64,000 nucleotides of DNA from Cephalopachus bancanus (GCA_027257055.1 JAPVLO010000182.1:5456001-5520000), one strand, 5' to 3'; counted from the first letter of the stretch, positions 1-11,667 are shown. The notes: generated by a model not told the origin, from the letters alone. Numbers and translations are program-made.

Positions 1-105
1 GGTTGTACAGAATTGTGAGTGTATTAAATGCCACTGAAGTGTTCACTTTAAAATCGTTCTTTTTATTTTGCGAAAATTATCTCAATTTTTTAAAAAAGAC
101 AATGA
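1..105 (+). mobile_element. L1M 3' end fragment
   Basis: The opening bases match the common L1M 3' terminus: GTTGTACAGAATTGTGAGTG, then ATGCCACTGAAGTGTTCAC, then TTTAAAAT. It ends in an A-rich tail near 105. Bases 105-320 are AT-rich with no clear match. Confidence 0.7.
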
Positions 106-1316
106 CAGCTTAAAGCAAAAATAATAATAATTGTGGGGTTTTAAACATATTTAGAAGTAAACTATGTCAAGAATAAAACAAAGGATAGGAATGGGAAATA
201 GAAATACATTTCTGTAAGGTTCTTTCACTACAGGTGAAGTGATATTATTTGAAGGTAAACTATAAATTAAAATGTATATTGTAAATCCTAGAGCAAACAC
301 TAAAACAAAGGTATAGCTAAAAAGCCAATGATATCAGGAGCATGAGAAGACAAGCCACAAACTGGGAGAAAATTTTGCAAAAAAGTATCAGATAAAGTAT
401 TGTTATCCATAATAAATAAATAACTCTTAAAACTCAGTGATAAGAAAATGAAAGACCCAACTCAAAATGGGTAAAAGACCTGAACAGACACCTTAAAAAA
501 GAAGAGATACAGGTGGCAAATATGCATATAGAAATATGCTACACATTATATGCCTTTAGGGAATTGCAAAGTAAAACAGCAACGATATACCACTACACAC
601 TTATTAGAATAGCCAAAATCCAAAACACTGACACTACCAAATGCTGACATGGATATGAAGCAACAGGATAATCATTCATTGCAGAAAGCAATGCAAAATG
701 GTATAGTCACTTTGGAAGACAGTTTGGCAGTTTTTTTGCAGCATAAACATTTTCTTACAATATATAAACGTACTCATACAACCTAACAATCGCACACTTT
801 GGTATTTACCCAAAAGAGTTTAAAAGTTATAGCCACACAAAAATCCACACATAGATGTTTATAGCAGTTTTACTCATAACTGCCAAGCCTGGAAGCAACC
901 AGGATTTCCTTTAGTAGATCAATAGATCAATAAACTGCGGTACATCCAGACAATAGAATATTATTCACTGCTAAAAAGAAATGAGCTAGCAAGTCATGAA
1001 AAAGCAAGAAAGAATCTTAAATGCAATTACCAAGCAAAAGAAACCAATCTGAAAAATGCTACATAACGTATGATTTCAACTACTGTATATGACATTCCAG
1101 AAAAAGCAAAACTATAAAGACAGTAAAAAAAAAAAAATTGCTAGGGTCTGAGGAAGGGAGTATCAACAGGCAGAGAAGAGAGAATTTTTAGGGCAGTGAA
1201 ACTACTCTGCGTGACACTATAATTGTGGGCATATGTCATTTTAGATTTCTCAAAACCCATAGGATGCACACCAAGAGTGAATCCTAATATAAACCATGGA
1301 TTTCAGATGATAATGA

Positions 1317-1560
<244 letters not shown>

Positions 1561-1582
1561 AAACTCCTTGGCTCAAACAAGT

Positions 1583-1645
1583 GTGTGTGTGTATGTATGT
1601 ATGAATATATGGATGTATGTATGCATGCATGTATGCATGTATTGT
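1583..1645. repeat. TG/TATG microsatellite
   Basis: Imperfect run of GTGT, then ATGT/ATGC units (GTATGTATGTATG, then GCATGCATGTATGCATG) at the truncated end of the adjacent Alu. Confidence 0.9.
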
Positions 1646-1789
1646 AACCAATATACCACTCTGGTGTGAATGCTGACAGCAGGAAAGATAGAAGGTTTAT
1701 ATAGAGAATCTCTGTCCCTCTGTTCAATTTTGCTGTGAACTTAGAACTTCTCTAGAAAATAAATTCTAGTAAATTATTAACTAAAATTA

Positions 1790-4345
1790 TTTTTAAAAGA
1801 CCAATGATGAAGATAAAATGAAACCATGACTAAATAATCCAAAAGAAGACAGAAATAGAGAAAGAAAAGGGAAAAAGAACGGATGGAAGAAATAGAAAAC
1901 AAGATGGAAAACTTAAGCTCAACTATACTGATGATTCCATTAAATGTAAATAGTTTAAACATTCTAATTATAAAGCAAAGACGATCAGATTGCGTAAAAG
2001 AACTAGAGTTGACCGTATTCTGTCTACAATTAACCCACTTTACATATAAAGATACATAAAGATTGAAAAGTAAAGAATATTAAAAAATATATTATACATA
2101 TGTTAATTTTTAAAAATCGAGAGCCACTAAATTAATATCAAGGTAAATAGAATGAGGAATATTCCACAGACAATGAGGGTCATTTTATAATAATATAGGA
2201 GCAAATTTATCAAGGCAAAAAAAAGCAATCCTAAATGTGTATGCATCTAAAGACAAATTTCAAAATACATAAAATAAAAACTAATGGAATTAAAAAAGAA
2301 ATAGATAATCTACATTATAGTTGAAAATCTCAACATTTTTCTCTCAGCAATTTCAAGAACAAATATGCAAAATATTAGAAATGATATACAAACTTTGAAC
2401 AGTCCAATAGCCAACTTGTTTTAAATGACATTTATAGGCCATTCTATAGATATCAATAGTAGAACACATATTCTTTATAAATGCACATGGATTCACATGG
2501 AACATTCACCAAAACAGACTACATTCTGGGTCACAAAATGAGTCTCAAAAATGTAAAGATTGAAATGATATGCAAACTTAGTATGGGTCTGACCAAAATA
2601 GAGTTAAATATCAACAACAGAGGATATTCTGGAAACTCTCAAATATTTGGAAATTAAACAACATGGCTTTGCTATTCAATTATTTAAAAAAATTATGGCC
2701 GGGCATGGTGGCTCAAGTCTGTAATCGCAGCGCTTTGGGAGGATGAGGTGAGGGGATTGCCTGAGCCCCCAGTTTCAAGAACAGCCTGGGCAACTTGGCG
2801 AGATCTCATCTCTATAATAAATCAAAAAATTAGCCAGGCATGGGAGCATGCACCTGTAGTTCCGGCCACTTGGAAGGCTGAGGCGGTAGGATCACCTGAG
2901 CCCGGCAGGCCGACGGGAGTTGACCTTGAGCATGCTGCACTTCAGGTTGGGTAATGAAGTGAGACTCCAACTCAAAAAAAAAAAGTTACAAAGGAGATTA
3001 GAAAATGTTTAAAACTGAATAATAATGAAAGCACAACATATCAAAATGTGTGGGATGCAGCTAATGCAGTGCTTACAGAGAAATGTATAGGTTTAAATGT
3101 ATATATTACTTTGCCTCTACAATGCACTTGTATACCTAATCCTGAATTGTACCCCATATCTTTAAAATAATTTTTAAAATGTGTTATTAGAAAAGAAGAA
3201 AACTCTAAAATAAATCACTTAAGCTTCCAATGTCAAAGAAAAGCAAATTAAACTAAAGTAAACAAAGGAAAAATTAAGATAAGAACAGAAATAAAAGAAA
3301 TAGGAAATGAACACAAAATCAAACATTGTTCTGGGGAAAAAAAATCAGTAAAATCTATCAACATTAAAGGAAAAAGAAAGACTCATATCACCAAAATCAG
3401 TAATGAAAAACAGCCATCACTGCAGATTCTGGAGACTTTAAAATGGTAATAAGAGAATATTATAAACAACTTTATTACCAATGCATTCAATCACTGAGAA
3501 GAAATAGACACATTACATGAAAGATATAAATTACCAAAAGTGGCTCAAAAAAAAAATAGAAACTCTAAAACAGCTACATGTTATTAAATAAATTGATTTC
3601 ACAATTAAACATTTTCTTTCAAGGATAACTCTATCATTGTTTCCAGATTGTTTCATTGGTAAAACCCAGATATTTTCACTGGTGAGTTTTAGCAAACATT
3701 CAAGAAAGAAATAATACCAATTTGACATAATCTCCAAAAATTCAGAACTAGGGAATACTATCAACCCATGTTATAAGGCTAGCATTACCTTAATAGCAAA
3801 GTCAGACCAAAACTTTACAAAAAAGGAAAGCTACAGACCAACATCCCTCAAGAATATGCAAAATTATTTCATGAAAATTTTAGCAAATCAAATCTAATGA
3901 TATATAAGAAACAGAATATAGCATAACCAAGTATGGGTTTTCCCAGAAATGCAAAGTTATTTTAATATTCAAAATAAATCAATGTAATATACCAAATTAA
4001 CAGACTAAAAAAGAAAAACCATGCAATGATCTCAAACTATGCAGAAAAGAATGATAAAATCCAACATTCATTTGTAATAAAATTTTCAGCAAACTTGTAA
4101 TAAAAAGAAACTTCCTTAACCAGGTAAGGGATATGTAACATTGAACTTAAGGGTGAAATAATTGAGAAGAGGGCAAGGATATCCACGCTCACCACTTGTA
4201 TGAAAGATTGTGCTAGTGCTACTTGCCTGCACAGTAAGGCAATAAGAAGCATACAGATAGGAGGAAAGAGAAGTAAAAAATCTGTATCGACAGATGACAT
4301 GATCATCCACATTGAAAATCCTAAGAAATCAACAAAAGTGCTACT
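1790..4345 (+). mobile_element. Old L1M, decayed ORF2
   Basis: Plus-strand ORF2 remnant. Endonuclease-domain phrases are visible near 1920-2060 and 2480-2660. A 'LWDAANAVLTEK'-like stretch lies near 3050. The reverse-transcriptase palm is near 4180-4330 ('SPLLYE' and 'TDDMIIHIENPKKS'), where the usual ADD reads TDD. Many stops and frameshifts are present. An Alu is inserted at 2697. Bases 3100-3190 look like a separate short insertion. Confidence 0.75.
2697..2985 (+). mobile_element. Alu inside L1M ORF2
   Basis: Full-length Alu from GGCCGGGCATGGTGGCTCA to an A-tail after AACTC. It interrupts the L1M ORF2 relic, which resumes at 2986. Confidence 0.92.
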
Positions 4346-4349
4346 AAAC

Positions 4350-4757
4350 TAACCATGACGTTATCACGGTTGCAGGTTAAAAATTCACTGGACAAAAATC
4401 TCATCACTGACTTCCCCTGCTTCAGGGAGTCTGAAGGGCTAGACATGCTACACACACGTAACTCCTTTTTGGATCTTGAGTGCCATACGCGGGCCCTTTC
4501 CGCAAGCCAACTTCGGGCCTATCTACTTCCTGGTCCGCCAGCTCGCTTGCTGTGCCGTCCATGCATGAACACCATTCCCTGACTCCTCAAAAGCAACGTA
4601 GACCCCAGCAAGGCAGAAAGCACTACATCAGTGGACTGGCACCTGTAGAGCACTCCGTGCTCATCAGGACCTTTATATACGATGGTTACCTATCACTGGC
4701 CAGAGCTGCCTTGTGGTAGCCCTCATGTGCCAACTTGTAGAAACCGCAGCCTCCAAG
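4350..4757. other. Unidentified segment with higher GC than its surroundings
   Basis: About 400 bases between an L1M fragment and a DNA transposon. It has CpGs (ATACGCGGGCCC, TCCGCAAGCC) unlike the flanking AT-rich sequence. Frames of 75-79 codons are open on the plus strand but I recognise no protein in any frame. It could be a worn processed pseudogene, an LTR piece or unique DNA. Confidence 0.4.
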
Positions 4758-4995
4758 TACAGCTGACCCTTGAACAACACAGTTTAAAGTTCACGGGTCC
4801 ACTTATGGATTTGTTCCCAAACACTGATTGAAAATACAGTATTCCAGGGATGCAAAACCTACCCATACTGAGACTTTTTGTATACACGGGTTCCACATGG
4901 GTAACTGCAGGACTTAAGGAAGCTGGATTTTTGGTATATGAGATGGGAAGGGGAGGCACTGCAACCAATGCCCCAGTACTGGAGGACCACTGTAC
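4758..4995 (+). mobile_element. Non-autonomous DNA transposon, Tigger/MER2-like
   Basis: Begins CAGCTGACCCTTGAACAACA and ends with 'CCAATGCCCCAGTACTGGAGGACCACTG', shortened here, both typical of Tigger-derived short elements. No coding capacity. The subfamily is not certain. Confidence 0.65.
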
Positions 4996-5004
4996 TTCAA
5001 CTTT

Positions 5005-5140
5005 TGTTTTGTGCTTTTTAGAGACAAGGATTTTACTATGTTGCTCAGGCTGACCTGCTAGGCTCAGGTGATCCTTCCACCGCAGCCTCTCGAGTAGCTA
5101 GGTTTACAGGTGCACCACTGCATAGGGCTCTCTCTGCTTC
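5005..5140 (-). mobile_element. Old Alu monomer-like fragment
   Basis: Plus strand reads AGAGACAAGGATTTTACTATGTTGCTCAGGCT and continues to AGTAGCTAGGTTTACAGG, an antisense Alu-type arm with many substitutions. Confidence 0.7.
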
Positions 5141-5462
5141 AGATTTTCAAGAACCTGGGAGAAGCAGGTGGGTGATAATGTCTTCTTGTAGGCACCAGAC
5201 CGGTAATATGGGTTCTACTGACATTTCAGGTACTTCCAGGACAGGAAGGAGGTTTCTGGGGATGGAGAGAGCCCATGGGACTAATTTGTAGCTAAGAACT
5301 TTGGGAGCACAGGTCCTCCTATTTCACTGTCTCTGCTAAATTTTCACTTTGATATAGTGAATCAAACTCATAAAACCCACAGAAGGCCCACCTTTCATGG
5401 GCATTTTCGACATTGATTATATTAATAAAAATGAAAGACAACACTACTAGCACTTGCACTCA
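5140..5462. other. Unassigned unique sequence
   Basis: No gene, known repeat or open frame of note seen. Confidence 0.6.
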
Positions 5463-5585
5463 AAACGATGAACACATTTCTTCTAGTTATCGTAATCATC
5501 CCATTTTACAGATGAGAAAGCTGAGTCAAGCAACATTACTCAAAATTTAGAGGGCACAGCAAGGATTACAATTTCAGGCAGCCAA
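5463..5585 (-). mobile_element. MIR element
   Basis: Core 'CCCATTTTACAGATGAGAAAGCTGAGTCAAG', shortened in part, is the MIR core and A-box flank in antisense. Strongly diverged. Confidence 0.75.
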
Positions 5586-5975
5586 ACACACCCCATACTG
5601 TTAACTGACACATCATGTCATCTGTAGTGTGCCTGAAGAGTTAGTTTTGACTTAATTACATATGGTAATCCCATAAAATATATATGTGATTTGGTTAATA
5701 AACAGATTATATAAAAATATCAGATACTACTATAAAGATGAGAAAACTTTTCATGTAATAATTGTCAACTTAGTAAAAGCTGAGAGAAGATTCAACACAA
5801 TGAACCATAGTGTTGGTGAAAACAGAAACTCTCTACCTACGGAGACTATAGGTCATTTAAAGACTATCAATTTACAAAAAGTCACTGGGAACAAATGATG
5901 CGTTGTTCTTTGACAAACCAAAGTTCAGACAGAGGCTTCTTTTAACTACAGACAGTCACATTCAACAAACAACGC
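5586..5975. other. Unassigned AT-rich sequence
   Basis: Contains a 70-codon open stretch at 5686-5898 with no recognisable protein and no coding signature. Probably non-coding. Confidence 0.5.
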
Positions 5976-5987
5976 AGCAACAATTTT

Positions 5988-6290
5988 ATTTTATTTTTTA
6001 GTCAGAGTCTCACTCTTGTCAGCCAGGTGGGAGTGTAGTGGCACGATCACAGCTTACTGCAGCCTTGACCTGCTGGGCTCAGACGATCCTTCTGTTTCAG
6101 CCTCCCAAGCAGCTGGGACTACAGGCATGAGCCGTCACCCCTGACGAATTTTCATCATTCTTTTTTTTTGTAAAGATGAGTTCTAGCTATGTTACCTAAG
6201 CTGGTCTTGAATTCCTGGACTCAAGCAATCTTCCTGCCTTAGCCTCCCAAAGTGCTAGGATTACAGACATGAGCCACTGTACCTCCACAC
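5988..6290 (-). mobile_element. Alu with target-site duplication
   Basis: Antisense full dimer flanked by AGCAACAATTTT at 5976-5987 and 6291-6302. The sequence is AluJ-like (GGGACTACAGGCATGAGCC), older than the lineage-specific Alus elsewhere. Confidence 0.93.
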
Positions 6291-6317
6291 AGCAACAATT
6301 TTTAAATTAAAAAATAA

Positions 6318-6630
6318 ATTATCCAGGTGCAGTGACTCATGCTTGTAATCCCAGCATTTTGGGAGACAGAGATGAGAGGATTGCCTGAGCCCAGGAGTTT
6401 AAGACTAGCCAGGGCAACTTGGCAAGACCTATCTCTACAATAAATCAAACAATTAACCAGCGTGGTGGCACCATGCCTATAGTTTCAGCTACTTGGAAGG
6501 TTGAGGTGAAGAGCTGCCTGAGTCCAGAAGATCAAGGCTGTGGTAGCTATGACTGTGCGACTGCACTCCAGCCTGGGCAACAAGGCGAGACTCTGATTTT
6601 AAAAATGAAATAAAATAAAAATAAAATACA
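6318..6630 (+). mobile_element. Old Alu
   Basis: Starts CCAGGTGCAGTGACTCATGC and ends in an AAAATAAAATA-type tail. Dimeric and diverged. Confidence 0.9.
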
Positions 6631-6708
6631 TTTGAAATTATTGGACTAGATAATTTGCACTACAGTTTATATCACATTCCTAATGGTTTTATAAGAATAT
6701 ATTTGTAA

Positions 6709-6995
6709 GCCGGGCTCAGTGGCTCAGCCTGTAATCCCGCGCCTTTGGGAGGCTGAGGTGAGTGGATTGCCTGAGCCCGCGGGTTCGAGACCCGCCTGGG
6801 CAGCGAGACCTCATCTCTACAATAAAATCAAAAACATTAGCCGGGCGTGGTAGCGCGTGCCTGTAATTCCGGCTACTCAGAAGGCTGAGGTGGAAGGATC
6901 GCTGCAGCTCAGCAGGTCGAGGCTGCCGTGGCTGGGAGCGGCCGCGGCACTCCAGTCTGGGCAACAGAGTGAGACTCCAACTCAAAAAAAAAAAA
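6709..6995 (+). mobile_element. Young lineage-specific Alu
   Basis: GCCGGGCTCAGTGGCTCAGC through CCAACTC and an A-tail. Many CpGs remain (CCCGCGGGTTCGAGACC, GGGAGCGGCCGCGG), which indicates recent insertion. It is a good reference copy for the Alu subfamily of this genome. Confidence 0.93.
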
Positions 6996-6999
6996 TTTA

Positions 7000-7440
7000 A
7001 AATATATAGTCATAGAATTCCAAAACTGGGTATTTATCCTATGGAAATAAAAGCACTAATTTTAGCATTATATGAAGTGCAAAAAACAGAATTCCCATTG
7101 TATCCATTGGAGTAGGTTATGCCAACAGTAACAACCCAAACTCTCAGAAGCTTAACACCTCAAAGTCTTATTTCTTTCTCACTCTACTTGTCAATGATAG
7201 GCTAATGAGGAACTCTGTTCCGTGTAATTTTCACACAGGGACTAAGGATGACAGAAGTTTCATCTTCTGTAACATCACAACTTGTTGCAGCAGTAGAAAG
7301 AATGTGATAGAGTATCTCACACCATAGAAATAATTAATGCGGGCAACCCCTTCAGGTCCCCTCCCACTGTGGAAGCTTTTCTGTCCTCTCAATAAATCCT
7401 ACTTTCTAAATAAATAAATAAATAATGCACATCACTTCTA
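7000..7440. other. Unassigned sequence with an (AAAT)n tract
   Basis: Contains AAATAAATAAATAAATAA at about 7407-7424. The stretch 7120-7330 resembles a diverged interspersed repeat (CTTAACACCTCAAAGTC, TTATTTCTTTCTCACT) that I cannot name with confidence. Confidence 0.45.
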
Positions 7441-7499
7441 CTTAAAATCCATTGGCCAAAATTTATAGCATCACCAAGGGGATGGAAAAGTAAAAATCT

Positions 7500-7790
7500 C
7501 CTGGGAGAAGTTAAGATTGGATATAGGTGATCATGAATGTTTCTACCATACTCTTTAATAGTGAAATAGATGAATTATGGTATATCTATGAAATGCTATG
7601 CAACCATTAAGAACAAACTGCAACTATACCACAGATTTTAGAGAGATTTCTATGATAAATTAAGTGAATAAATTAAGACTTTGAAAAGTATACATATTAT
7701 CCCATTTTTGTAATTTAACCATGGCCAGAAAACCCCGTGTATATGCATATATATGTAAAAGTACAACAAATATACTAAATATATTATATG
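7500..7790 (+). mobile_element. L1ME 3' end fragment
   Basis: 'AATTATGGTATATCTATGAA' and 'GCAACCATTAAGAA' followed by 'AAGTGAATAAATTAAG' and 'ATTATCCCATTTTTGTAA' match the 3' end of old L1ME-type elements in sense orientation. Confidence 0.6.
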
Positions 7791-7796
7791 CAGAAT

Positions 7797-8687
7797 GACA
7801 ATTAAGTTCATGAACTCATCCTAGAAAAAGTGCTACATACTTCACTGCTGAATATCACTAGGGTCACCTTCAAACACTCCCCTTGGGAGGCTGTGCACTG
7901 ATGCCAGCACCTAGTCCACCCAAAAAGGTAACTTTGGAACTTTTTTTCTGGATTGGCCATCAGAGCTGTCATTGTATTACCCTCGATGTCCAGAATTTCA
8001 TCAAAATGTCTCTTTAACTTTGGGTAAAGAAAAAAGTCACTGGGCCAGATCAGGTGAGTAAGCAGGGTTTCCCAATACAGTTATTTGTTTACTGGCTAAA
8101 ACCTCCCTCACAGACCATGCTGTGAGTTGGTGCACTGTGATGATGCCAGAGCTCTCTCAGGCCATTTTTGCACACATCTTTCTCATGCCAAGCTTTCCCT
8201 ATTTCCCTATCAATGTTTATTTGGTCTGCTACGCGTCTCACAGTCAGTCAATGATTTTGGTGCACAATTTGATGCGTTTTTGCAATGTTTTTGTCAGTTC
8301 TGCTTGTTGCTGACTGTCCTAAACACTCTTCATCAGTGACACTTTCTCTCCTCTCAGAAAAATGTTTAATCTATTTGCAGACTTTGTGGACTGCCATTTT
8401 CTTCATGACATTAGCCTCATAAACCCGTCCCTGATTTCACTTCCACTCTTGCCAAGTTTAACAAGAAATTTAATGTTTGTTGCTCTAATTCAAGCTCTGA
8501 CATTCTTGCAATGACAAACAAAAACAGGCAACAACAAAAATAAATAGCACTCAGCAAGACACCACCACACGTCGACGCAAACACAACTGTGAGATACTGA
8601 GAGACCAAGGTTATGAAATCTTACTGAGTTGCTTGCACAGTGCTGCCCATGTAAGCACACGGTGGCAAGTTCACAAACTTCATTGTC
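7797..8687 (-). mobile_element. Mariner-type DNA transposon, internally deleted
   Basis: Imperfect terminal inverted repeats: GACAATTAAGTTCATGAAC at 7797 and, on the minus strand from 8687, GACAATGAAGTTTGTGAAC. Between them the minus strand holds a broken mariner transposase. The N-terminal part shows a coiled 'SELE..LNFLLNLARVEVKS' start. Then a phrase equivalent to the helix-turn-helix linker 'SVTDEE' and 'VNIDRE' appears with frameshifts. The C-terminal part has 'HHxSAPTH', the catalytic-region 'SPDLA' motif and 'KLKRHFDEILDIEG'-like sequence. The middle of the transposase, including its first catalytic Asp region, is missing, so this is a dead, shortened copy of about 890 bp. Confidence 0.85.
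8050..8600 (-). pseudogene. Mariner transposase remnant
   Basis: A mariner transposase cuts and pastes its element at TA sites. About 120 N-terminal codons and the C-terminal third can be followed here across at least three frames. The 'SPDLA' motif (minus strand near 8070-8050), which carries the second catalytic Asp, survives. The expected following Asp-Phe is changed: a stop lies where the 'PSDFFLFP'-type motif should start. The deletion joins the 'KVCAK' region directly to the 'HHDNAPAH'-like region. No function is possible. Confidence 0.75.
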
Positions 8688-8689
8688 AG

Positions 8690-9520
8690 ACCTCGCATGT
8701 AGATCATGGAGAAAAATAGGAAAGAACACCCCCTAGGTTCTTGGCAAGGCTTACCTAAGGAAGGGGGATTAAGCATAGGGGAGCCCTGATGTATGTGAAG
8801 AGAGGAAGCCAGAGGATGGAGCCGTGCGCAAAGGAAAAGAGGACACTAAAACTTTATAGGTCATCCTTACGCATTAGTGTAAATTATGCACCTGCATACA
8901 GAAATTAAGCATCATTTTTTAAAATGATCCTCTCCTTTTAATGTTAATGACTTTTACAGGCTTCAAATGACTAATCTGTTCAGCTGAATTGACCTTTTGG
9001 GTTCCCTTCAGCTCTAAACTTTATGATTTCATAACTTAAATAATGCTAAGTCTTATCTGTTTCTTGTTTGTCATTTTCTATTTCTAACCCATGGCTGACC
9101 TGTCACTGATTAAAGTTCTTGATGTACTATTACAGCCTGTGGACTATTAATTATACTGAATTCAGGTTGCCTAAATTATGAATAATTTATTTGTAACCTT
9201 TCTATCAACCAAAGCAGCTTGCTCTTTGACATCATTAATTTACATTTACAGAAAGTAGGAGACATTTTATTACTGCTGGACTCATAAAGATATGAATTTT
9301 TCCTCAGGTCAGGTATTAGATCTAATCCAAAAGTCTGCAACTTCAACTTTCAATCTAAAAAAATGTCCCATCTCTTACGTGGACTACTTCCTTAGTTGCA
9401 ATAGTCTTACCTTGTTCCTTAGTGATCTTCCTAAAACAAGTCTTTTACTCAAGTGGGGGGATGGATGACAGAATTATGAGTCCTTACACTTTATAACTTT
9501 TTGTAAAACTTAAAATGTTA
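8690..9520. other. Unassigned unique sequence
   Basis: AT-rich, without a recognisable repeat, exon or long frame. Confidence 0.55.
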
Positions 9521-9525
9521 AATAA

Positions 9526-9897
9526 TGATATAGTTTGGATGGTTATCTCCTCCAAATCTCATGTTGAAATGGGATTCCCAATGTTGACGGTGGGGCATAG
9601 CGGGAGGTGATTAGATCCCTCATGAACGGATTGGTGCTATTCTCTTGGTATCGAGTGTATTCTCTTTCTGTTAGTTCATGTGAGAGCTGGTTGTTTAGAA
9701 GAGCCTGGCTTCTCTCTCTCTGGTTCCAGCTCTTGCCAGAAGACATGCCTGCTCCCCGTCTATCTTCCATCATGACTGTGAGTTTCCTGAGGCCTCATCC
9801 AAGCAGACGCCGGTGCCACGCAGAACTGTGAGCCAAAAGACAACCTTCTTTATAAATTACCCAGCCTCAGGGTCGCAGCATAAGATGGACTAATACA
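9526..9897 (+). mobile_element. Solo MaLR LTR (MST/THE1-like)
   Basis: Begins TGATATAGTTTGGATGGTTA and ends GGACTAATACA, the start and end of mammalian apparent LTR retrotransposon LTRs. Inner landmarks 'CCAAATCTCATGTTGAA' and 'TTTATAAATTACCCAGCCTC' agree. It is flanked by the 5-bp duplication AATAA (9521-9525 and 9898-9902). No internal retroviral region is present, so it is a recombination-derived solo LTR with no genes. Confidence 0.92.
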
Positions 9898-9902
9898 AAT
9901 AA

Positions 9903-10560
9903 TGAAGTTTTATTTTCTTGGCTTAAACTCTATTCCATTTTCCATTCCAAAAAAAGTCCAAACTCTGAACATAGCAAAGTCCTACATGAAGAGACACGGC
10001 TTGGTTCTCCTAACCACTCTTTGCCTCCTCCTTTATACTGCTATTTCCTCTGCCTTGGTTTTCTCATGTCCATCTTGTGTACCTACAGCATTCCTATTCC
10101 TGTTCCTATGACCAAAACCCATCTCTTCCAGAAAGCCTTCTCTGATGCCTGAATGAACGGTATGAAAGCATCGTGTACTTCTCTGTAGCTCTTACATGTG
10201 TACACTGTCAAATTAATTATATAAGTGACTCATTTGTTTACATGTATTTGATCCTTGAATGTGAGTCACTTAGAGCAGAGAGTGTACGTATCATATAGTT
10301 AACCCAAATCCAGTGATTTCTTTTCTGCTCTCAGGTATCACTTACCGAGATTTGACACAGGGAAAAACTCCCTTCTTGAATCACTTTGTTCTCCAGGCTT
10401 CCATGCTTCCTTACATGCCTACATTTCTCCCCCTCCTTCAGGGTCTTTTCTTCTTCGTCTCTGTGGCTCTTCTATTGCTTTGCTTTCAAGCGTTCCATTG
10501 CCCTAAGGCTCAGTACAAACTCCTTTCTCTTCTATGACGAACATTTATTACAGTAAAAAG
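9903..10560 (+). mobile_element. L2-like fragment in mostly unassigned sequence
   Basis: 'AGAAAGCCTTCTCTGATGCC' at 10130 through 'TTGAATGTGAGTCACTTAGA' near 10255-10275 resembles the 3' part of LINE2 in sense orientation. The flanks (9903-10110 and 10300-10560) are pyrimidine-rich with two 69-74-codon frames I do not consider coding. Confidence 0.5.
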
Positions 10561-10771
10561 AGTCCTGCGTGTTTTGTTTAAATTTATTTTATTTAAAGAT
10601 GTGGGGTACAATTTAGGATTAGGTGTACAAGTGGTTGTTGTACAGGTAAAGTTGGATGTCCCACTTTGCCTGATTTGAGATCAGGTACCCTTATTAATGT
10701 TATGTGCCCCCACTTCCCCTGGGAGTTTTCAACTACTGCCAATCCCTTTCTTATAGTATTATGGTAAATGT

Positions 10772-11131
10772 TCAGGGTCTGCTTATGAGTGAGATCATAT
10801 GGTACTCAGTTCTTTGTTTCTGTGATAAATCACTGAGTATTATAGACTCTAAATTCATCCAAGTTGCTGCAAAGCCCGTAATTTTGTTCTTCTTTATGGG
10901 GGTGTAATATTCCATCATATATAAGTACCACGTTTTAAAAATCCAATCCAGTTTCAATGGGCAGCACAGGTGGTTCCATGTTCTTGCTATTGTAAATAGT
11001 GCTACAACAAACATGTGTGTACAGTTATCTTTATTATAGAGTGATTTAAGCTCCTCTGGGTGTATTCCCAGAAGAGGGATTGCTGGATGGCATGGAAGAT
11101 CAATTTCTAGTTCTTTTAGGAATCGCCACAC
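10772..11131 (-). pseudogene. L1 copy A ORF2 C-terminal fragment
   Basis: ORF2 encodes the L1 endonuclease/reverse transcriptase. This 119-codon open stretch is the C-terminal end, with 'LGIHPEELKSLYNKD', 'ALFTIARTWN', 'YYTPIKKNKITGFAATW' and 'LSDLSQKQ' as usual. It is cut off from the rest of ORF2 by an Alu and frameshifts, so it is a relic. Confidence 0.85.
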
Positions 11132-11377
11132 TGTTTTCCATAGAGGTTGAACTAGTTTGCATTTCTACCAACAGTGTAGAAACGTTCCCTTTTCTCCACA
11201 TCCTCACCAGCATCTGTCTTTTGTTAATGATGGCCATTCTTACTGGAGTTAGGTGGTATCTCAATGTGATTTTGATTTGCATTTCTCTGAAGATGAGAGA
11301 CTTGAGCGTTTTTTCATGTGTCTGTTGCCTGCTCGTATGTCTCCTTTTGAGAAGTGTCTGTTCATGTCTTTTGCCCA

Positions 11378-11667
11378 TTTTTTTTTTTTTTTTTTGAGTT
11401 GGAGTCTCACTCGTTCACCCAGACTGGAGTGCAGTGGCCGCTCCTGGCCACTGCAGCCTCGCCTGCTGAGCTCTGGCGATCCTTCCGCCTCAGCCTTCCA
11501 AGTGGCCTGAATTACAGGCATGCGCTACCACGCCCGGCTGATTTTTTGATTTATTGTAGAGATGAGGTCTCGCTGCCCAGGCGGGTCTCGAACCCGCGGG
11601 CTCAGGCAATCCACTCATCTCAGCCTCCCAAAGGCGCGGGATTACAGGCTGATCCACCGAGCCTGGC
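11378..11667 (-). mobile_element. Alu in L1 copy A, with TSD
   Basis: T-run then GAGTTGGAGTCTCACTC, ending GCCTGGC. Flanked by TTTTGCCCA at 11369-11377 and 11668-11676. Lineage-specific subfamily. Confidence 0.95.

Noticed and set aside
4037..4312. Hydrophobic 91-codon minus-strand frame resembling a membrane protein
   Set aside because: It is the antisense of a plus-strand L1M ORF2 palm region (SPLLYE..., TDDMIIHIENP).
8122..8339. 63- and 70-codon plus-strand frames
   Set aside because: Antisense shadows of the mariner transposase remnant on the minus strand.
10704..11131. Plus-strand hydrophobic frames with apparent membrane segments
   Set aside because: Antisense of L1 ORF2 and 3'UTR; the same pattern recurs in every minus-strand L1 here.
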